64,000 nucleotides of DNA from Bombus terrestris (GCF_910591885.1 NC_063274.1:8537725-8601724), one strand, 5' to 3'; counted from the stretch's first letter, positions 23,870 through 38,399 are shown. Made by a program: numbers and translations. The notes: generated by a model from the letters alone, not told the origin.

Positions 23870-26015
23870 CTATTTAAGATACTTCCATTCAAAGCACTAT
23901 CGTTCCAAGAAAGTTACTCACTTTTATGATATATATTATACGTCTACAAAAGTTCTCAGGATCTTTTTATTCCTATATCTATAGGCACTTTACAAAACAT
24001 AGAAAAAGCTTCACAAGTATAATCTTTATTTAAATTCCCTTTAATATCAAAATATCAACCTTTATCCGAATTAATTTTCTTACTATATATAAAGTTGCTT
24101 TTATGTGACAGAATTTATGACACGAGTATGCATAATATTCGTGCATACCAACGTCACCGTACTCTCAACATCGTCTCAATTCGTACAGATTAGTTCCACA
24201 TTCCTTTGGCCTCGCAGCATCAACGTTCTAACATTCATCTCACGAAGATAAAAAGCCGCATTCTTTGGTTCAAGTAGCGCACGCACGTGGCCGTTTTGAT
24301 CCGCGACGAATTTTCGTTCCCTTGACTGCGGTCCTTGCCGGGCGGATCCGTATCCGCGCGGGCCGACACGCGCGTGTGCGTGCGACGCAGCCGAATGACG
24401 GGGGCGGCTGCCCGGAGAACACTAACGCGTTCCAGATGCTGCCCGCTTTGTTCCCATCGATGCTCTCTTTCTCTCAATGTCTAAAATTTTCTCCGTCTTG
24501 CCGTCTACCGAATCATCGACATCCTTCTCCGTTCGCCAGCATGTGCAGTCGTTTCACAACCTTAAGTATTTCCGTTCGATTGTTTTTGTATATTTACTCT
24601 CGCGAGGCATGCGCTCGGTTCTTGCCTCGCGCTTTGTTTGGTTACTCGCGCCACGAAGAAAACGTCATCTAATCCTTCTGGAAACGCGGTTCTGCGTTTC
24701 CGTGAACGATGAATCGCGACAAAAGTTTCGAGCGACGCGTGCACACGCGTTTAACGTAAGCAAGAGTAGAATGAGGTTGTTCGCGGTCGTTTCGAGCGGA
24801 GTGTTTGGAGCGCGGAAAGCCGAGCGTGCGAAGCAGGACGAAGCGGAGGACCAGGCTAAGATTCGAGCAATTTGACACTGAACACATGGCCCCACTTCTC
24901 GAGCCCACACTCGGCCAGAAGACCCTCCGTTTCTTCTTGCGAGTTTCGCCCTTTGCGCCGCTGTGCCGGTATCCTTCACTTTTGTTCCAACCGATGCCGT
25001 TCCTCCTTTCTTTCACCGATTCTTTCGTGCTCTCGCATACCAATGCCTTCCTCAGTTTTTCCATCATCGAGATCTGGGCGTAGGAGAAAGGTCGAATTGA
25101 GAGTGTTAGTTTTAGTGACACAGTTTGGTATGGTCTTTTTTAGAGCAGAACAGATGAATAGATTTGAAGTCGCTAGGAGATTCGATGGGAATTTGGAGCA
25201 AGAATTCTTTTGAATTAATGCGGAGAGAATAACTGTTAGACTGTAGATTTTTATACATTTATGGGGAACTTCAAGATACAGAAGTGCGTAGAAAATATCG
25301 TACGATATTTCTTATAATATTTAGCAAGTGAAATAAATGTCTGCTTATATCATACATTTTTATTTCTTTTCATAAAGATATAAATGTGTATCGATATTTG
25401 TTCCATAATTATTTATAATGCCGTTTTTAACGTTATGAATATTTTAATGGTATAACATGAAGACCTTCATAATTTCATCGAGATGTTCCAGTAGTGTTCT
25501 TCTACAATAATAGAGTTGGCATCACAGCTTCGGATTGTTATTACTGTTAAAAATGAAACTCCGATAAAAAGAAATTTTTTAGGAATAGTGTGAGAAAAAA
25601 ATATTGTTTGAAGTTCCATTTCAGAGATGATGTTATTATGTTGCATCGCAGGCTTAGAAAGAAATGCATAGCATGGTAGAAAATTATGGTAATGACAAAT
25701 CAGTCCTTGTAAACAAGATATGCTATCTGCTACTATTGAAATATCAATCTGTTTCTCGCTACCGATCAAGATCTTGTCATTAATTTTATTTCTTTTATTC
25801 ACCTTGTTGACAACTATAAACTTCTCGCGACAATGTTGATGCATACCAGTGACGGATATGATGATCGTCGTTTTTCAGCTTTTAGTTTGATTCATGATGA
25901 TCCTTCGTTGCTAAATAATAGCGACAATATATAAATAATAGCACTAGCTAAATTAATTTTAGAGGCTTACATATTATTCTAATATACACACGCTATATAC
26001 ATGAAGTAAAAGAAG

Positions 26016-26075
26016 TCACAAGTTTAAAAACTTGTGATTTCCAAATCATGGAAATTTACAAACTTGTAATGTTCC
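26016..26075. repeat. Two adjacent hairpin-forming dyads
   Basis: TCACAAGTTT (26016-26025) and AAACTTGTGA (26028-26037) form a perfect 10-bp stem with a 2-nt centre. GGAAATTTACAA (26050-26061) pairs with TTGTAATGTTCC (26064-26075) at 10 of 12 positions. The two dyads share the core ACAAACTTGT. No gene is associated. Confidence 0.5.
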
Positions 26076-26792
26076 AGAAGTAAAAGTTATTATTGCGAGA
26101 AAACTATACCGGTGCTACACCAACTATATTAAGGAATACCACGTTGAAAATCTACTATTTAACACTTCATTTTTATATCTAACCGGAAACACAAAAAATC
26201 TTAAGGATAAAGAAATAATTATTCATCAAGTTGTTCATTTCGCTTTCGTGGTTACTTTATTGCATAATCAAAGAATGAGAAAAAGCTCCAATAATAAACA
26301 ACGGAAAAACAGTATTTACATTTTCCGTATCACGTAAAAAATTTCTATTTACTAGATGTTATTGCACAAATTTTCCACGATGTTGCAACTTATCACAAAT
26401 AATAGGACTATAGTTTCAGCGTATCTTGAGAGCATGTAAATGTCACGAAGCTGCAAGCATCAGCCGCATCAGTAGAGCATAGTGAGACGCCGACAACGAA
26501 ATATGCTTCCTGCGTTCCGGAAAACAGAAGACAGTTGCATTTCGTTGAGAGAGGGGTCGGCGAACTCGTCTTTGTAACATTTCCAAAACGGAAACGCGGG
26601 TTGCATCGGACGAAATCCGGTTGCCTGTCGCTACAGAGAAGTACCATTTTACGAGAGGTCGAGTCACGTGTGCCATCTTGCTATCCATACTATTGATTAG
26701 TAACTGATTAGCAACTGTCCGTCGCATTTTTCTTTTTTTTGAACGATACGAATGATACAAGTCGCTGTGTAGATATACAGAATGATCTTGAA

Positions 26793-26985
26793 TACACAAG
26801 CTCACGAAAGTATTCGAACTCTTGTAGACATTTTTCACGAATACGTTATGCGTGTTACATACATTTTGGAATTCCATTAACGCTATATGAGACACGGTTG
26901 TCATGATTATGTTGGTTATAACACATATGGAGATAAAGTTAGGTCACACGATAGGTTCGAATACTTTTGTAAGCCAATGCCAGTA
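26793..26985. mobile_element. Miniature inverted-repeat element, Tc1/mariner-like, about 190 bp
   Basis: The ends are inverted copies built around AAAGTATTCGAAC: 26804-26819 on the plus strand and 26955-26971 as GTTCGAATACTTTTGTA. The alignment of the arms extends to about 20 bases with a few mismatches. TA dinucleotides flank both ends (26793-26794 and 26984-26985), as expected for Tc1/mariner insertion. There is no transposase, so this is a non-autonomous copy inside SoxD intron 1. A related fragment lies near 59.3 kb. Confidence 0.5.
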
Positions 26986-28441
26986 ATCTTCAAGATTGTT
27001 CAAGAAATAAACGAGTAAATTTCAAATGATTATGCATACTTAAACATCGTATGTACAAAGAACGTATCCTTATGCATATTCGTAACTCACTCATAATTCA
27101 CAGATAAAACGTTAAGATACTCGACAAAATGAATTATATCTTGTAAAAATATCCATCTTTAATTACAGGCTAATTATATTAATTTAAAACGATTTGCATT
27201 TCAATAATTTAGAACCGCGAAAGACCGATCGTCCAATGAAATCGCTGGACAACCAACGCTCGAAACTTGGACCATCGATCACGAAATCACCCTGCATTCG
27301 AATCAACGTTCAAACTCCCTTTCATCCCCGCGATCCTCGTTTCTGTTTGTCGAATCGAGTTAACTCCGATCGACAGTGACGCACAGTGCGACTTCTTAAA
27401 TGAATAATCTCGTGTCGGTGAATCGATCGAAAGGGAGGCGCCATCGTGGGGCTTTCAACGTCGAAGAGAAAACAAAAAATCGAATCAAATCGTATCGTAC
27501 ACTGGGTTATGAATATCCCGCCGAATCACTGCGAGATAAGGCCGTACGTATTCGTATGTGCATGCGTTGCAACGCGCGTCGTAAAAATGATTTTTACGTA
27601 ACGTCGGCCGCACGTGCTAAACCGAGACGGCTGCGTTCTTTCTTCTGTTTCCACCTTTCTCCGTACATTTAATTGACAGATCTCTCGGTCACGCGTTTAT
27701 CTTCGTATTATTCTTCTACTCTATTCCAAATGAGGGAACGAGTACGTTGTCGGTGCTCCAATTGTTCGAGAAACAATTTCTTTCGTTTGAAAAGGAAGCG
27801 TCGATTTTACTTGTTGCATTTTCTTCGATTTAGATTCGGTTTTCTACAGATTCCGTAAATTGTAAGTCTTTCTTAGTCTCGTTCGCTTGACGATAATATT
27901 TTATTATAATTGTATTCGTATGGTAATTTCGTGTATTAAGATGAGCCAGGGTTAGCCAAAATTGATTAAGATCGAATCAAAAATCGAATCTTTTCTCGTA
28001 AATAGAGAGATCAAAATTAGGAGTAGAAATATTAAGAAATATACATACATCAATCTTTGCTTATCGCTTGGAATAAAATTTACAGATGTGATTATTTAAA
28101 TGAAAGTCTTCTTCTAGTATTGGTTCCTTATAAAACTGGTCATAATTCTACTGACATTAATCTATGTAAAGAAAGTTCGTCGTAAGCGTAACTTCCTCAG
28201 TCGGATTGGGCATTCTTGAGCAACGTGATATATTCTCCTCTTGGCAGAGAGTATTTGTTTTTTCAGTAAGCCTGATCCCGTGCTAGATTTCGGATTTTCG
28301 GCAAAATGTAGAAATCAGGTAAAAGCAATATATCATGTAGACGTTTATTTAGAACATTCACGCGATCCAGACGTAAAGATATAGGCATGTACGTGTGATT
28401 TGGCGTGTAAACATATAAATTCGTGATTGATCGACGTATTT

Positions 28442-28487
28442 GAGGATCTGCATCGGAGGATCTGGATCTGGATTTGAGGATCTGGAC
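28442..28487. repeat. GGATCTG short tandem repeat
   Basis: Four GGATCTG units are separated by short interruptions (CATCGGA, GATTTGA). Confidence 0.6.
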
Positions 28488-29106
28488 TTTTTTATTGGAA
28501 TTAATCAACCAGTCACATAGTCAATTACAATTTTTGATTATAATTTCAAATTGCAATTTAGTTAATTCTTAACTGTAATCCTAAAACAATTGCCCTACAT
28601 TCTTATTGACCTTATTTTCCTCAATTCTCATTTTATCTGTTGAGTATTGCATTATTGTATTGTATCATTATTTTAACAATTATTTTAACTATGTTACCGA
28701 CGAACCAAACCTCATCTCGCATATTCCGTACACACATCGTAACACAATGCACGCTTCTAAGCACCCAATTGCCTATTACAATGACAAAAGTTTCGCTCGC
28801 TGATCAGCGTAACGAGGCAGGCAAACCGGCTGGCCGCGAATATCGAGAGGCAGCGACACAAAAGGCGCGGCATGCGTCCAAAGAACCACGACAATAATAG
28901 TTGCCGTCCGAAACGTCGAAAGGAATACATCAACTGTCTCACAGATCAACTAAACAAAGAACCCGTCTAATCTATCTAAACGTCTCCTCCAAAACCTGAC
29001 AATTTTTCAAAATCAACCAACCTACGCATTCTTCTTTCTTCTTCCTTTCGATTATACCATCTGTGTGTTACAAAAAATACAAATAAAGGAAGCTGAAGAA
29101 TGGGAA

Positions 29107-29600
29107 AGGGTTCGTGCGACGATTTACGGAATTTTTACGAAAAAGTCGATCTACATGACGAAACAGGAAAGAACGACAAAAGATATAAATAAGAAATTTC
29201 AGAAGTTAGCCAAAGGATACGGATGGGGACAAAGTTAGTGGAAAATTGGATGGCAAGGGACGACGAAAGACACAAATAAGCGACATTACAAGTTAAAAAC
29301 AGTTCGTGGGAAGCTTCGTGGAATTTACATATCTGAAATTTTTTCAGAGAAAATCGTGTCAGATACTGGAATGAAGTGGAAAGTGAGAGAAGTAGACAAA
29401 TGAATAAGCGAAAATTAGGTAGAAATTACGTAAAGATTCGCTCACTCGTAGGGTGGCTCAGAAAGACTAGCAAAACATATAAATAAGAATTTTCCAAACC
29501 TAGAAAAGCATCACGCATTAATTCGTAGAACTTTTGCGAAGAAGTCGCGGCAGATAACTGCTCGAAGAGTGGAAAACCGTGTGGAAAGGGCTGACGGAGG
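29107..29600. repeat. Decayed tandem-like array in intron 1
   Basis: Variants of ATATAAATAAGAA(A/T)TTTC recur at about 29182, 29270, 29396 and 29479. Flanking phrases such as ACGA(A/C)AAAGA and CAGATA(AC)TG...GTGGAAA recur in similar order. Spacing is irregular (about 81-128), so this is an old repeat or several nested copies of one. Confidence 0.35.
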
Positions 29601-32600
29601 TCCGCTGATAACGTATTCTCGGTACAGGGAGAAAGACTGACGGAAGATTGCTTTTACAGTGGCCGACAGCAGGCGTGTTGTCGGTTCTCGTGAATGTGGC
29701 TGCTCTCGTCGCTTCTGCATTTCTCCGTCGTCGAGTCGTGTCGTCGTGAAAACCGACGAGGATTCGGGCTCGGGCTCGGGACAGCTTCTCGAGGTTGCCT
29801 GGCTTGGCTAGCCTCTCTCTGACGATGATAGCGTCGCGACGCGACGACGTGCCTGACGACGCTGTTCACGACGTCCGTGTTTGTGTGCGTGGTTCGTGGT
29901 TCGGTGTGCGCGGGTGTGGTCCGCGCCCGCTCATACATAAACAAGAGATCGGCCGACGCGGCTTCAAAAGAAGAGACGTTAGCTGGGACTCCATTATGTA
30001 GAGCATATCCCACGGCGGTTCTATAAAGAATACTAACGATATGGCTTTCTCTCCGTGCCAAGGTTTCCTCGCTCCTTCGATTTCGGAAAGCGAGCTTGAG
30101 AACCCCTGACTTCTGTTCGAAAACACTACCCTTCCGTTAGGAAACATGCTTGTTTTTCTTTTCCTTTTTTACACGGATCTTTGTGGTTGATTTTCCTTTA
30201 CTTGAGTTTTATTTAAGGGTTGTTTCGCCTTGTTTCTTGCGTAGTCGTGGCGTATAATGTCGCGTTTTAGATACATATCGAACAGTTTAAAATGGGTGGA
30301 ACGATTGAAAATGATGATCGAGGGGAGAATCAATCGACTCTCGAAGATCGGAAATGTTCACACGTGTCAGCCAAACCGAGACATTTCTGATATTTTGATA
30401 GTTTCTTCGTAGATTTATTATTTTAATTGTTAATCTCCTTTATTGAATTTGATGCATTCATCCAGAATTCTAATCATTCGCAATATTTAAAATTTCCGAA
30501 CACTCGATCATTGTATCGTATTTCACAAACAGCTTTTCATCGCTCACTCACACGATCTTCTTTACAAACCAAAGATAAGGCGACAAAATTCGAAAGTGAG
30601 AAAAATGAAACTTGTAGTAGCTACCGATACAAGGCTGTCTCAACTTTTCCGCAATTCCCCCAATGAATAATAACTTTTCTCACGACGGAAGATTTCTCCA
30701 TCACCCGATCATTCATCATTCTTTCAACGAAGCACGTGTAAACGTTGATTCACGTCGTGTTCGTCCGTATTATTTCTCTACCGCTTCTTTTGCTGCCTTT
30801 CCCGCGAATCATCGTGGAAGCAAAAGAAGTAATTGAGATAACGAGAACAGAGAATACGAGAAATACGAGAAAGTAAATTAATGATCTCTTATCGGTATTG
30901 TACGCGCGCCTCGAAGGCTCTTGGACTCCGACACCGCGAAATTAGTCAATAGCGCATACCTTCGTTCCTCGTATATCGCGTAATCAGTGCTTGCTTGACT
31001 TAATTATAAAGCACTCGGGGTACCAGAGCCGCTCCCATCGGTCTCTGGAATATAATGAATTTAAAACTTAAACCGCGATCGCGCTCCTCCGCTTCCATTC
31101 TGGGAATTAGTTTGGCGTGTCGAACAATCGCGCATTTATATATTCTTTGTTACATTTTATTCTGTACAGGGTCCGTTCCCTTTTTCTTTACTAATTCGTT
31201 AGCAACATCATTTCATGATCGCTAATTTTCTATAGCAAAGTTCGCAATACGATTTAGTATAATGAATAAATCATCAAACCGTAACACTTTTGTCCTGCTT
31301 TCTTCAGAGCTGTTAATGATTTCACGGTAATTAACAATGTTAAACGCTTCATTGTGCAAGATTTGACTTTTTAATTAACATTTAAATTACCTATAGACGA
31401 TAGCAATTGGTATCTTGTCTGAAGTAATCGCATTACACGTTGTTTTCTGAAATATAAAGACAGCAAGTGATTTCGTTTAATCTGTTGATCATGTGTATAT
31501 CCATGCACATCATAAATCACACGTAAAGTATCGATTTCATTTCGCACGATCCCTTAATTTTTTCCCGCGTCGCTCAATTTTCTCTGAAGCAGCTTGGGAA
31601 CTTCCGTTCCCCGAAGGTCCACTTTTCAAGAAAACGTCAGTGACCGCGCCCCTTATTAGACGTCCGTGTCCCCGAGGACGTCTCGTGTGCATCGCAAGAA
31701 CAGTGACGGAAGTCGACTCGAGTCACGCAGCCACGCTCGAACCTTTCTTCTCACTGCCCCCTCTGCACCAACTGGAATACACCATCGCCACCCCTGCGCT
31801 GCTACTTGAGCCCGAACAGATGCTGCATCCCCAAAAAACCACGCTCCCATTGTGCCACTAATAGAAAGTCAAGCGTCGGCTTACGGCTCTGGCTGGCGGT
31901 ACGCGTGTTCGAAAAATTTCACTGCCGGTTATGCAGGACCTTTAATTGGTCTCGACACGACCGAGGGGATCGAGAATCACCGATCGTGTAACGCGATTTT
32001 CGCGTCGATCCTCTGTGTCGAAGCGCGTCGATTGTTTCCGATTCGTTCTTGTCATCGAAAGAATGGCGCGTGCTTGTGGAAAATTTAGTGAATCGTTTTG
32101 TTTTATAATAATCGGTTCTTCGAAGAAGCTCTTACATGGTGAATTTCGATTGGTATTCGATGGTGTTTGGAGTTTGTGAAGTGTCATCGAAGTTGAGATC
32201 GTCGAATGAACAAAGTATTTCAAGATGTATGTGAATATTAATCTTTCCAGAACAGAAACGCGTTTTTATCGCCTATGACGATGAGAACACACGACTTCTG
32301 ATAGGTGTTGCCGCAAAGTAATTTAGTAAATTCAGAGGTGAATTTTAAATTTCTGAATTGGCATTTCATTCGCGGAAGTCACAAGTTTGTGACAAATGTC
32401 GGTGGGATCGAGGCTGTCGAGTAGCAATTGAGGTATTAGTTAGTTTGTAAATGTTTGATTGAATCGTAAATACGTGCGTACGAAGTGGTTTTCTTAGGCT
32501 GAAATGAGTTTGACTTATCGATGAAACAACTTTATTAATTACAGTCTTCGCTGTTCGGAGTAAGACACTTCAGCAGAGTTTACGAGGCTTTGAGTTTCGC

Positions 32601-33237
32601 TTGTACAGATGTCTAGCGACTTGGAAAGCTTTTGATCGTAGAAAGTAGTCTTTCGGAAAATCGTTGAAACGGCGGAAACTGAGATGGTCGATACATTAAC
32701 GAATCGATGACTTTATTCTCCTTTTACATAAAATCGAACTCTTAATTCCACTTCTTAAAATTCTATTTCAATTTTTATTTTAACGATTCGTTTGTAATTA
32801 ATTTCTTCACTGTGGCGACCCAAAATACTAGACAAAGTAGACTAATTCTGGTTTTTTTTTTTTTCGTGCAATATTAAACAGCAAAATTCAAAATTAGAAT
32901 CTAATCTCAAATGTGCTTCCATTATGGAAATAACTAAAATAATTCGTCAAATCTTTAATTTTTAATTTTTTTATTTCCATCCCTGCTTCGATCCAACTAC
33001 GTCGACCGTTAAATTGCGATTAAACAACATCGTCTCGAAATATAATATTCCAAGTATCCGCGTTTCGCGAGTAACTTTGCAACTTCCATCTCTGGAAAAA
33101 AACATATTTTCCCACTCTTCGTCTCGTTTCATCATCGATCTTTGAATACATAGAAACTACAATGCAGGGATCACGAGGGAGGCGATAACAATCACGTGTC
33201 GTCGCACTCGAAGTGGAAATAGTTAAAGACAGAAACC

Positions 33238-33311
33238 AAGCTCTCTCTCTTTCTCTCTTTTCCTCTCTCTCCTTCCTTTTTTCTCTCTCTCCCTTTCCCT
33301 CTCCCTCTCTG
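33238..33311. repeat. CT-rich pyrimidine tract
   Basis: About 74 bases of almost uninterrupted C and T. It creates the Arg/Glu/Lys-rich stretch in the 253-codon minus-strand frame that spans it. Confidence 0.7.
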
Positions 33312-36300
33312 ATGTTTTTCATCTCGAAAAACGTTAGCACAATATCAGAGTAACACTCTGATCGAATCGTACCATTTCCTCGTTCCATTTCGACCAATAC
33401 AGGAAGCAATGTTCGATCCAGAGCGAACGATAATGAGACATTGCGGTCGCATCTGCCGATGATATGCAAGCACAATTTTAAATGCAGCCATAACATTGGT
33501 TCCGATGATAATTTATCTATGTAATAAATGTAACTGGGATGTTCGACCTTTCCCGATAAGTCGAGGAGCATTGTATTCGCTCGTACGTCGAGAACGTAAG
33601 ATAATTGCGTCTCGGTTCTCGATTTACTATACGATCTAGAACCGAGAGCAATTTCATAATGACTCGCCACGATAGTCGTAATAACGCGATTAAACCATAA
33701 CGCGATCAGTCCCATTTCCAACTGTATCTTCGTCTCGTTCCTTTTTCTCCCTGTTATTTCTCCGACACAATGCGCGTGCAACCGATTCTTTCCTATTAAT
33801 TACTTCACTTTGCTCTGCTATCTTTTTTCTTTTTTTACCCTTTTTATACTCGTCTATTGAGAAACTGGGCTCGTTGTTCCGTCGATTACATAGATAACTG
33901 CTGAGCTTCTAAGAATTTTATATATTGCGGTGTTCGAAAAAGGGAACGACAAAAAAGGAAGAAATAACTCGAGGGAGTAGAATCCTTCTAAGAAACCGAT
34001 TTCGAGAAAGAAAAAAACAAACGAAAAAGAAGAGGGAAAGGAAAGAAGAAGAAGGTTTATTATCAGCTTTTGTGCAAGTTTCTCTTTCATTGGAACGACC
34101 GGAACGAAATAGAACGCGACTGACATTTCCATCGGTGGAATATCGCGAATCGAGAGATAGCTGTTTGACAGGGAAAAAATTACAGAGAGACACGCTGGAA
34201 GGGAGAAGCAACCTCCACGCGTGGAAGAAGGAGCAGAAAAAAAATTACTTGTGTAATTGCTCATTTCAGCAAGTTAATGAATCGGTATCTGAATGAATGA
34301 AGATTGCATGGCGGCGAGCAAAAGAGAGACAGAGAGAGAGGAGAGGGCACTTGTCGAGCAGAAAAGGGGAGATCCGCTGATTTATCTCGCGTTCGCAACA
34401 GATGAGTCCACGGTTTATCGATGTCGGCCCACTATCAAACTCTTTGCTCTATGGAAGAGCTATGCACGTTCGAAAGCCCGAATTCTGATCTTCAAATTGT
34501 GCCTCACTGATTTCTTCGTGCCGATCGAACGAACAAGCAGTGAAGTTTATTCGTTTTCGTAACGCAAAGAACACGCGCAATTTTGTCCATTCGATAATCA
34601 GATGATATATTACGATTATTCTTCCAGATTGCGATTGTTTAGTCGTTTCCATAAAATATTTTTCATCTCCTTGTCCCTCGAATTTCACTAGAAAAACTCT
34701 TTGCGTGTGCCATTTGCGAAGATACAAACGCACACAATGGAATTCTCCGAGAAGAACAAATTTGTATGTATTATACATTGGCGACGGGACGCCCTCCTCT
34801 TTTTCGCGATTTTCTCGCACGATTTTGGTCCTTGACAGCATCTGGCGGTTAAAAATATTTTTTCCTCGTGTTTTCGTTCCGCCTCCTAGACGGCCTAGGC
34901 TTAGATCTGCGTTTCGCGGAGTAATTACGCGGCGCGCGAGACCTCTTCCTCCTCTCGCTCTGTCCGTCCCCCGCGACAGAAATACACTTCTCTTCTATAA
35001 GGACGCTAGGCGGGCGTGCGAGCGAACAAGCGAACGAGCAAGAGCGTGTAACACGACGAAAACGTGCCGCGAGAAATCTAGAACGCGCCCTCCGTCACGT
35101 TTAGACAATGGAAATGCAGAAACGAGCCGCGGCAACGTGACAATGATAGAAGCACGGCCTCCGCGTGAAATTTATCTCGCGATTTCACGCGGTTTGCACG
35201 AGCGCGCACCACCGAGCCGGTTTCCCGCCGCGCCGATTCGCGACAGAAGCTGATATTTCATACGACGAAATTTTTATTACAAAGAACTACATACGTTGCA
35301 TATTTTAGTGTTATAATAGAAACATTTGAAAATAATGTTTTGATTTTACAGAATTATCAGACTTTAGAGAACGATGTTGAACTAGACGAATATTTGCTTT
35401 GAAATGCTGTCGTTGTTAATTAGTATGTCGTGTCTATTATCTTTTTATTCCCCAAGGCATGTTAAAATATGAAAAATCTTCTTTGTTTTTTGCCATTTGA
35501 GTAATATTATAAAGATTGTTATGAAATAATGACTAAATATCTTAAATTGAATGTGAAGAAACAAAGACGGGAGGAAAAGATAATAACGACAAAACAACGT
35601 TTCGAAATTACAGATAGGACGTTTGAAGCAAGGACCGCTATTGAACATTTATGGTGAAAAATATTTGTCTGAAAGAATCTTTTTACCGAAATTTAAAATT
35701 CGATAAAAAGCTGGATAGAAAAATTATTTCGAATTCAAAATGCCTTGAGGTCCGCAAATTCTTAATTATGTTATTTTTTCTAAAAATATAATGAACGTCA
35801 GAAATATTCCCCTTATCCAAACAGTCACATCTGTTGGTTGGAATAATAGAAATTCTATCATGTGGATGATGAAATTGCGTTGTAACATGTAAAGTATCTA
35901 TTTTCCTTCTTTTAAAACGTCCGAAATAAAAGCATTTCCTGTTCTTAACGAGATAACCTACGCGATTAAAGTATTCGCTGTTGAATCGAAGCATTCTTAC
36001 TAACGAGTTCATACGCCTTGACTTCTATAAATTTGTAATAGACATTTTCTGTGTATCTTGTTTTATAAAATTGTTTAGATAGTTAATGAAAGTGATAATT
36101 TATTGACGATAAGATCCTCTTCCGGCTGAAAGAGTTTTGGTGCAGGCAAAGACCGACTCGATATAAATAGAAGCATTGATTTTGCTACGCTTTCTATCTT
36201 ACGCTGCATCCAATTTAAAACATTGAACAGCCTACTTGCACTTTTTAGTGCAATGAAATTTTTTTCTTTTTTCAAAGCGTCGTTGCTGGACTTTGAGCTG

Positions 36301-38231
36301 TTCCGCGGGTTAAAGAGTTTAGCTTTACACAAGCCTGTTCAAATTACTCGGTTTCTCCTTTTAATTAACCGACTAAAACTTGGTTGCCTCTTTTAACCAA
36401 AAGACGCAAAGTTTCTGTGTCAAAACTCTGTGCCTTTTTTCTTTTTCCACTTTATTCTTCTTCAGAGATACGGGTCCTATTCTCTAGAAATTTTAGTTTC
36501 AAGCGAACAAAATTTGTACGTAAGCTGTTAAGGATAAGTAATTACTCGACTCGATAAGTAATTTCCTACTCGATGATTAATAACTTTTCGTTCGCCATCA
36601 AATAAAATTGTTAGATTCTTTTATTCAGTTACATTTTACGGTTACGATCAATTAAATTGAACTCTAACACTTACCCATGAATGAACTTTTGCTAATTGAC
36701 GAAGCTTCAACCATTCACGACGATCAACCATTCCTTCCGTAAAAGTTCAAACTCCCGGACGTAATAACGCGTCTTTAAATTTCGGCCAATGTCTCTGACG
36801 TAGTACTACGTCTTTTGCTACGTATCTTATCTGAAGAGGCAAAGGCTAAGACGAAGGACACTCGAGCTACGAATATGGTTGCTTACGACTTACGCAATCG
36901 ATTCTTCACTTTAAAAAGTCTAGCTCTCGACAGTACACGCTGACGAATAAGAATGGCCGTTCGGTTCGTACCGAGAATATTTAGACGTTAAACACTAAAA
37001 ACGTATAATCTGCGTAAAAATAGCTCCTCTCTTGTGTCAAACGTCGTCAAAGTATACGAATACAAACGGAGAAGAAATTCGGCATTTGTACCGCGATTAT
37101 CTCGAGTCCGGGATCAACGAGGACACCCTATGGACTTTTGACCATAGTCTGCTCATCCTAAATTCAACACGCAAGACTATTGAAGCTTGGATCAAGCAAT
37201 TGAAATGAAAATTCAGAGCATAAATAATTATCTCCATTTTATACATTTATATTATCCTGCTGTGGGTATTGTCAATATTTATTGACGTTTCATATGAAAG
37301 ATACTTTTTCGTAAAATTCCTCTATTTTAACAACATGCTACTCCAGCCACAATTCTTTCACGCATGGTCGATTCATCGGTGAAGAACTATACTGCTTTAT
37401 TGAAACCCAGATTTTTCGGACCAGCTACGAGCGTACCACATGCTGCTTCTCGCGAAGAAGCACGTGTTCACCGCACCCAATCATCGAAGAGACGCGCGCG
37501 TGCATTCGTGCACGTGTAGCTTACGCGTTTCTCGCGACCATACGAAAAAAGTAGTCTCTTACTCACGTATGACGAGGAAGAAAGTTATGTGAAATTCATC
37601 GACGCGTCCAGATGTCGATGGATAGAACGTTATCGTCGCGTTGAAGAAATTGGAGAACGCTAGAGAGTTAGAATCGTACAGGGGTTGTCCGAAATTGGGA
37701 AAATAAGATTTCTTCTGTAAACGTCATTCTGTCGGTAATTGTCGACTTGAGGATTTATCAATAATTGACAAAATTCGACAACTTGAAGATCGGTCTAACA
37801 TGAGATACCCACAACGTTCAATTAATAAACGTTTACGCTTTGTCCGTCCGCACGAAGTGGATACATATTTCTGTTTGTAAAACAGGAAAACTACTTTGTT
37901 TCCTCGTAAAAAACAATGATGGAGCACAATTAATTGTATAATTATCTAATTTGTAGTTTTTTTTTTAGCTTAAGAAACTGATCCGATCTGAAGTATCATC
38001 CCATTTCCGGATTGAACAAGCTCGTAACATTTAAACCGTGACTGCTTCTCAGAATCAGATAATTGTATATTATTTCCCTGGACGAAAGATAGAAACAGCG
38101 ATGTGATTCATAAGTCGATAGATATCGGTTTGTCTATTTCATAAGTGAAATTAATTCTGCTCTCAGAAACTATTCTACTTGTTAATTACCCTAGAACTAA
38201 AGTGTAATATTTTCCTTCTAAGAAGAGAATA

Positions 38232-38399
38232 AATATACGTTACGTATATTACCTCACGATCATTGTATTTCGATGGAATCTGATTTTAATTCGATTCATC
38301 TTTAGATTAAAGTAATACGCACTAAAAATTCTGACGTTTGCAGAAATAGTTCTACGAAATATTCCTTCTGGAACTAACGTATATAATGTACGTTATTCC
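38232..38399. repeat. Pair of ACGT-centred dyads
   Basis: AATATACGT-T-ACGTATATT (38232-38250) is a perfect 9-bp stem. At 38370-38399, GGAAC-TAACGTA and TACGTTA-TTCC form an 11-bp stem with one bulge and a 7-nt loop. Both lie in AT-rich intron 1. Confidence 0.45.

Noticed and set aside
26443..26904. 153-codon minus-strand frame as a possible transposase
   Set aside because: No catalytic motif or helix-turn-helix could be seen, and it runs through one end of the non-autonomous miniature element.
31493..31861. 122-codon plus-strand frame with a C-rich, coding-like stretch
   Set aside because: No domain and no convincing donor. AGACGTCC/GGACGTCT (31658-31683) gives a small hairpin, but the block has no further support.
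33020..33781. 253-codon minus-strand open frame
   Set aside because: No domain recognised. Its middle is the translated CT tract, and the rest has no coding character; it lies wholly in AT-rich intron 1.
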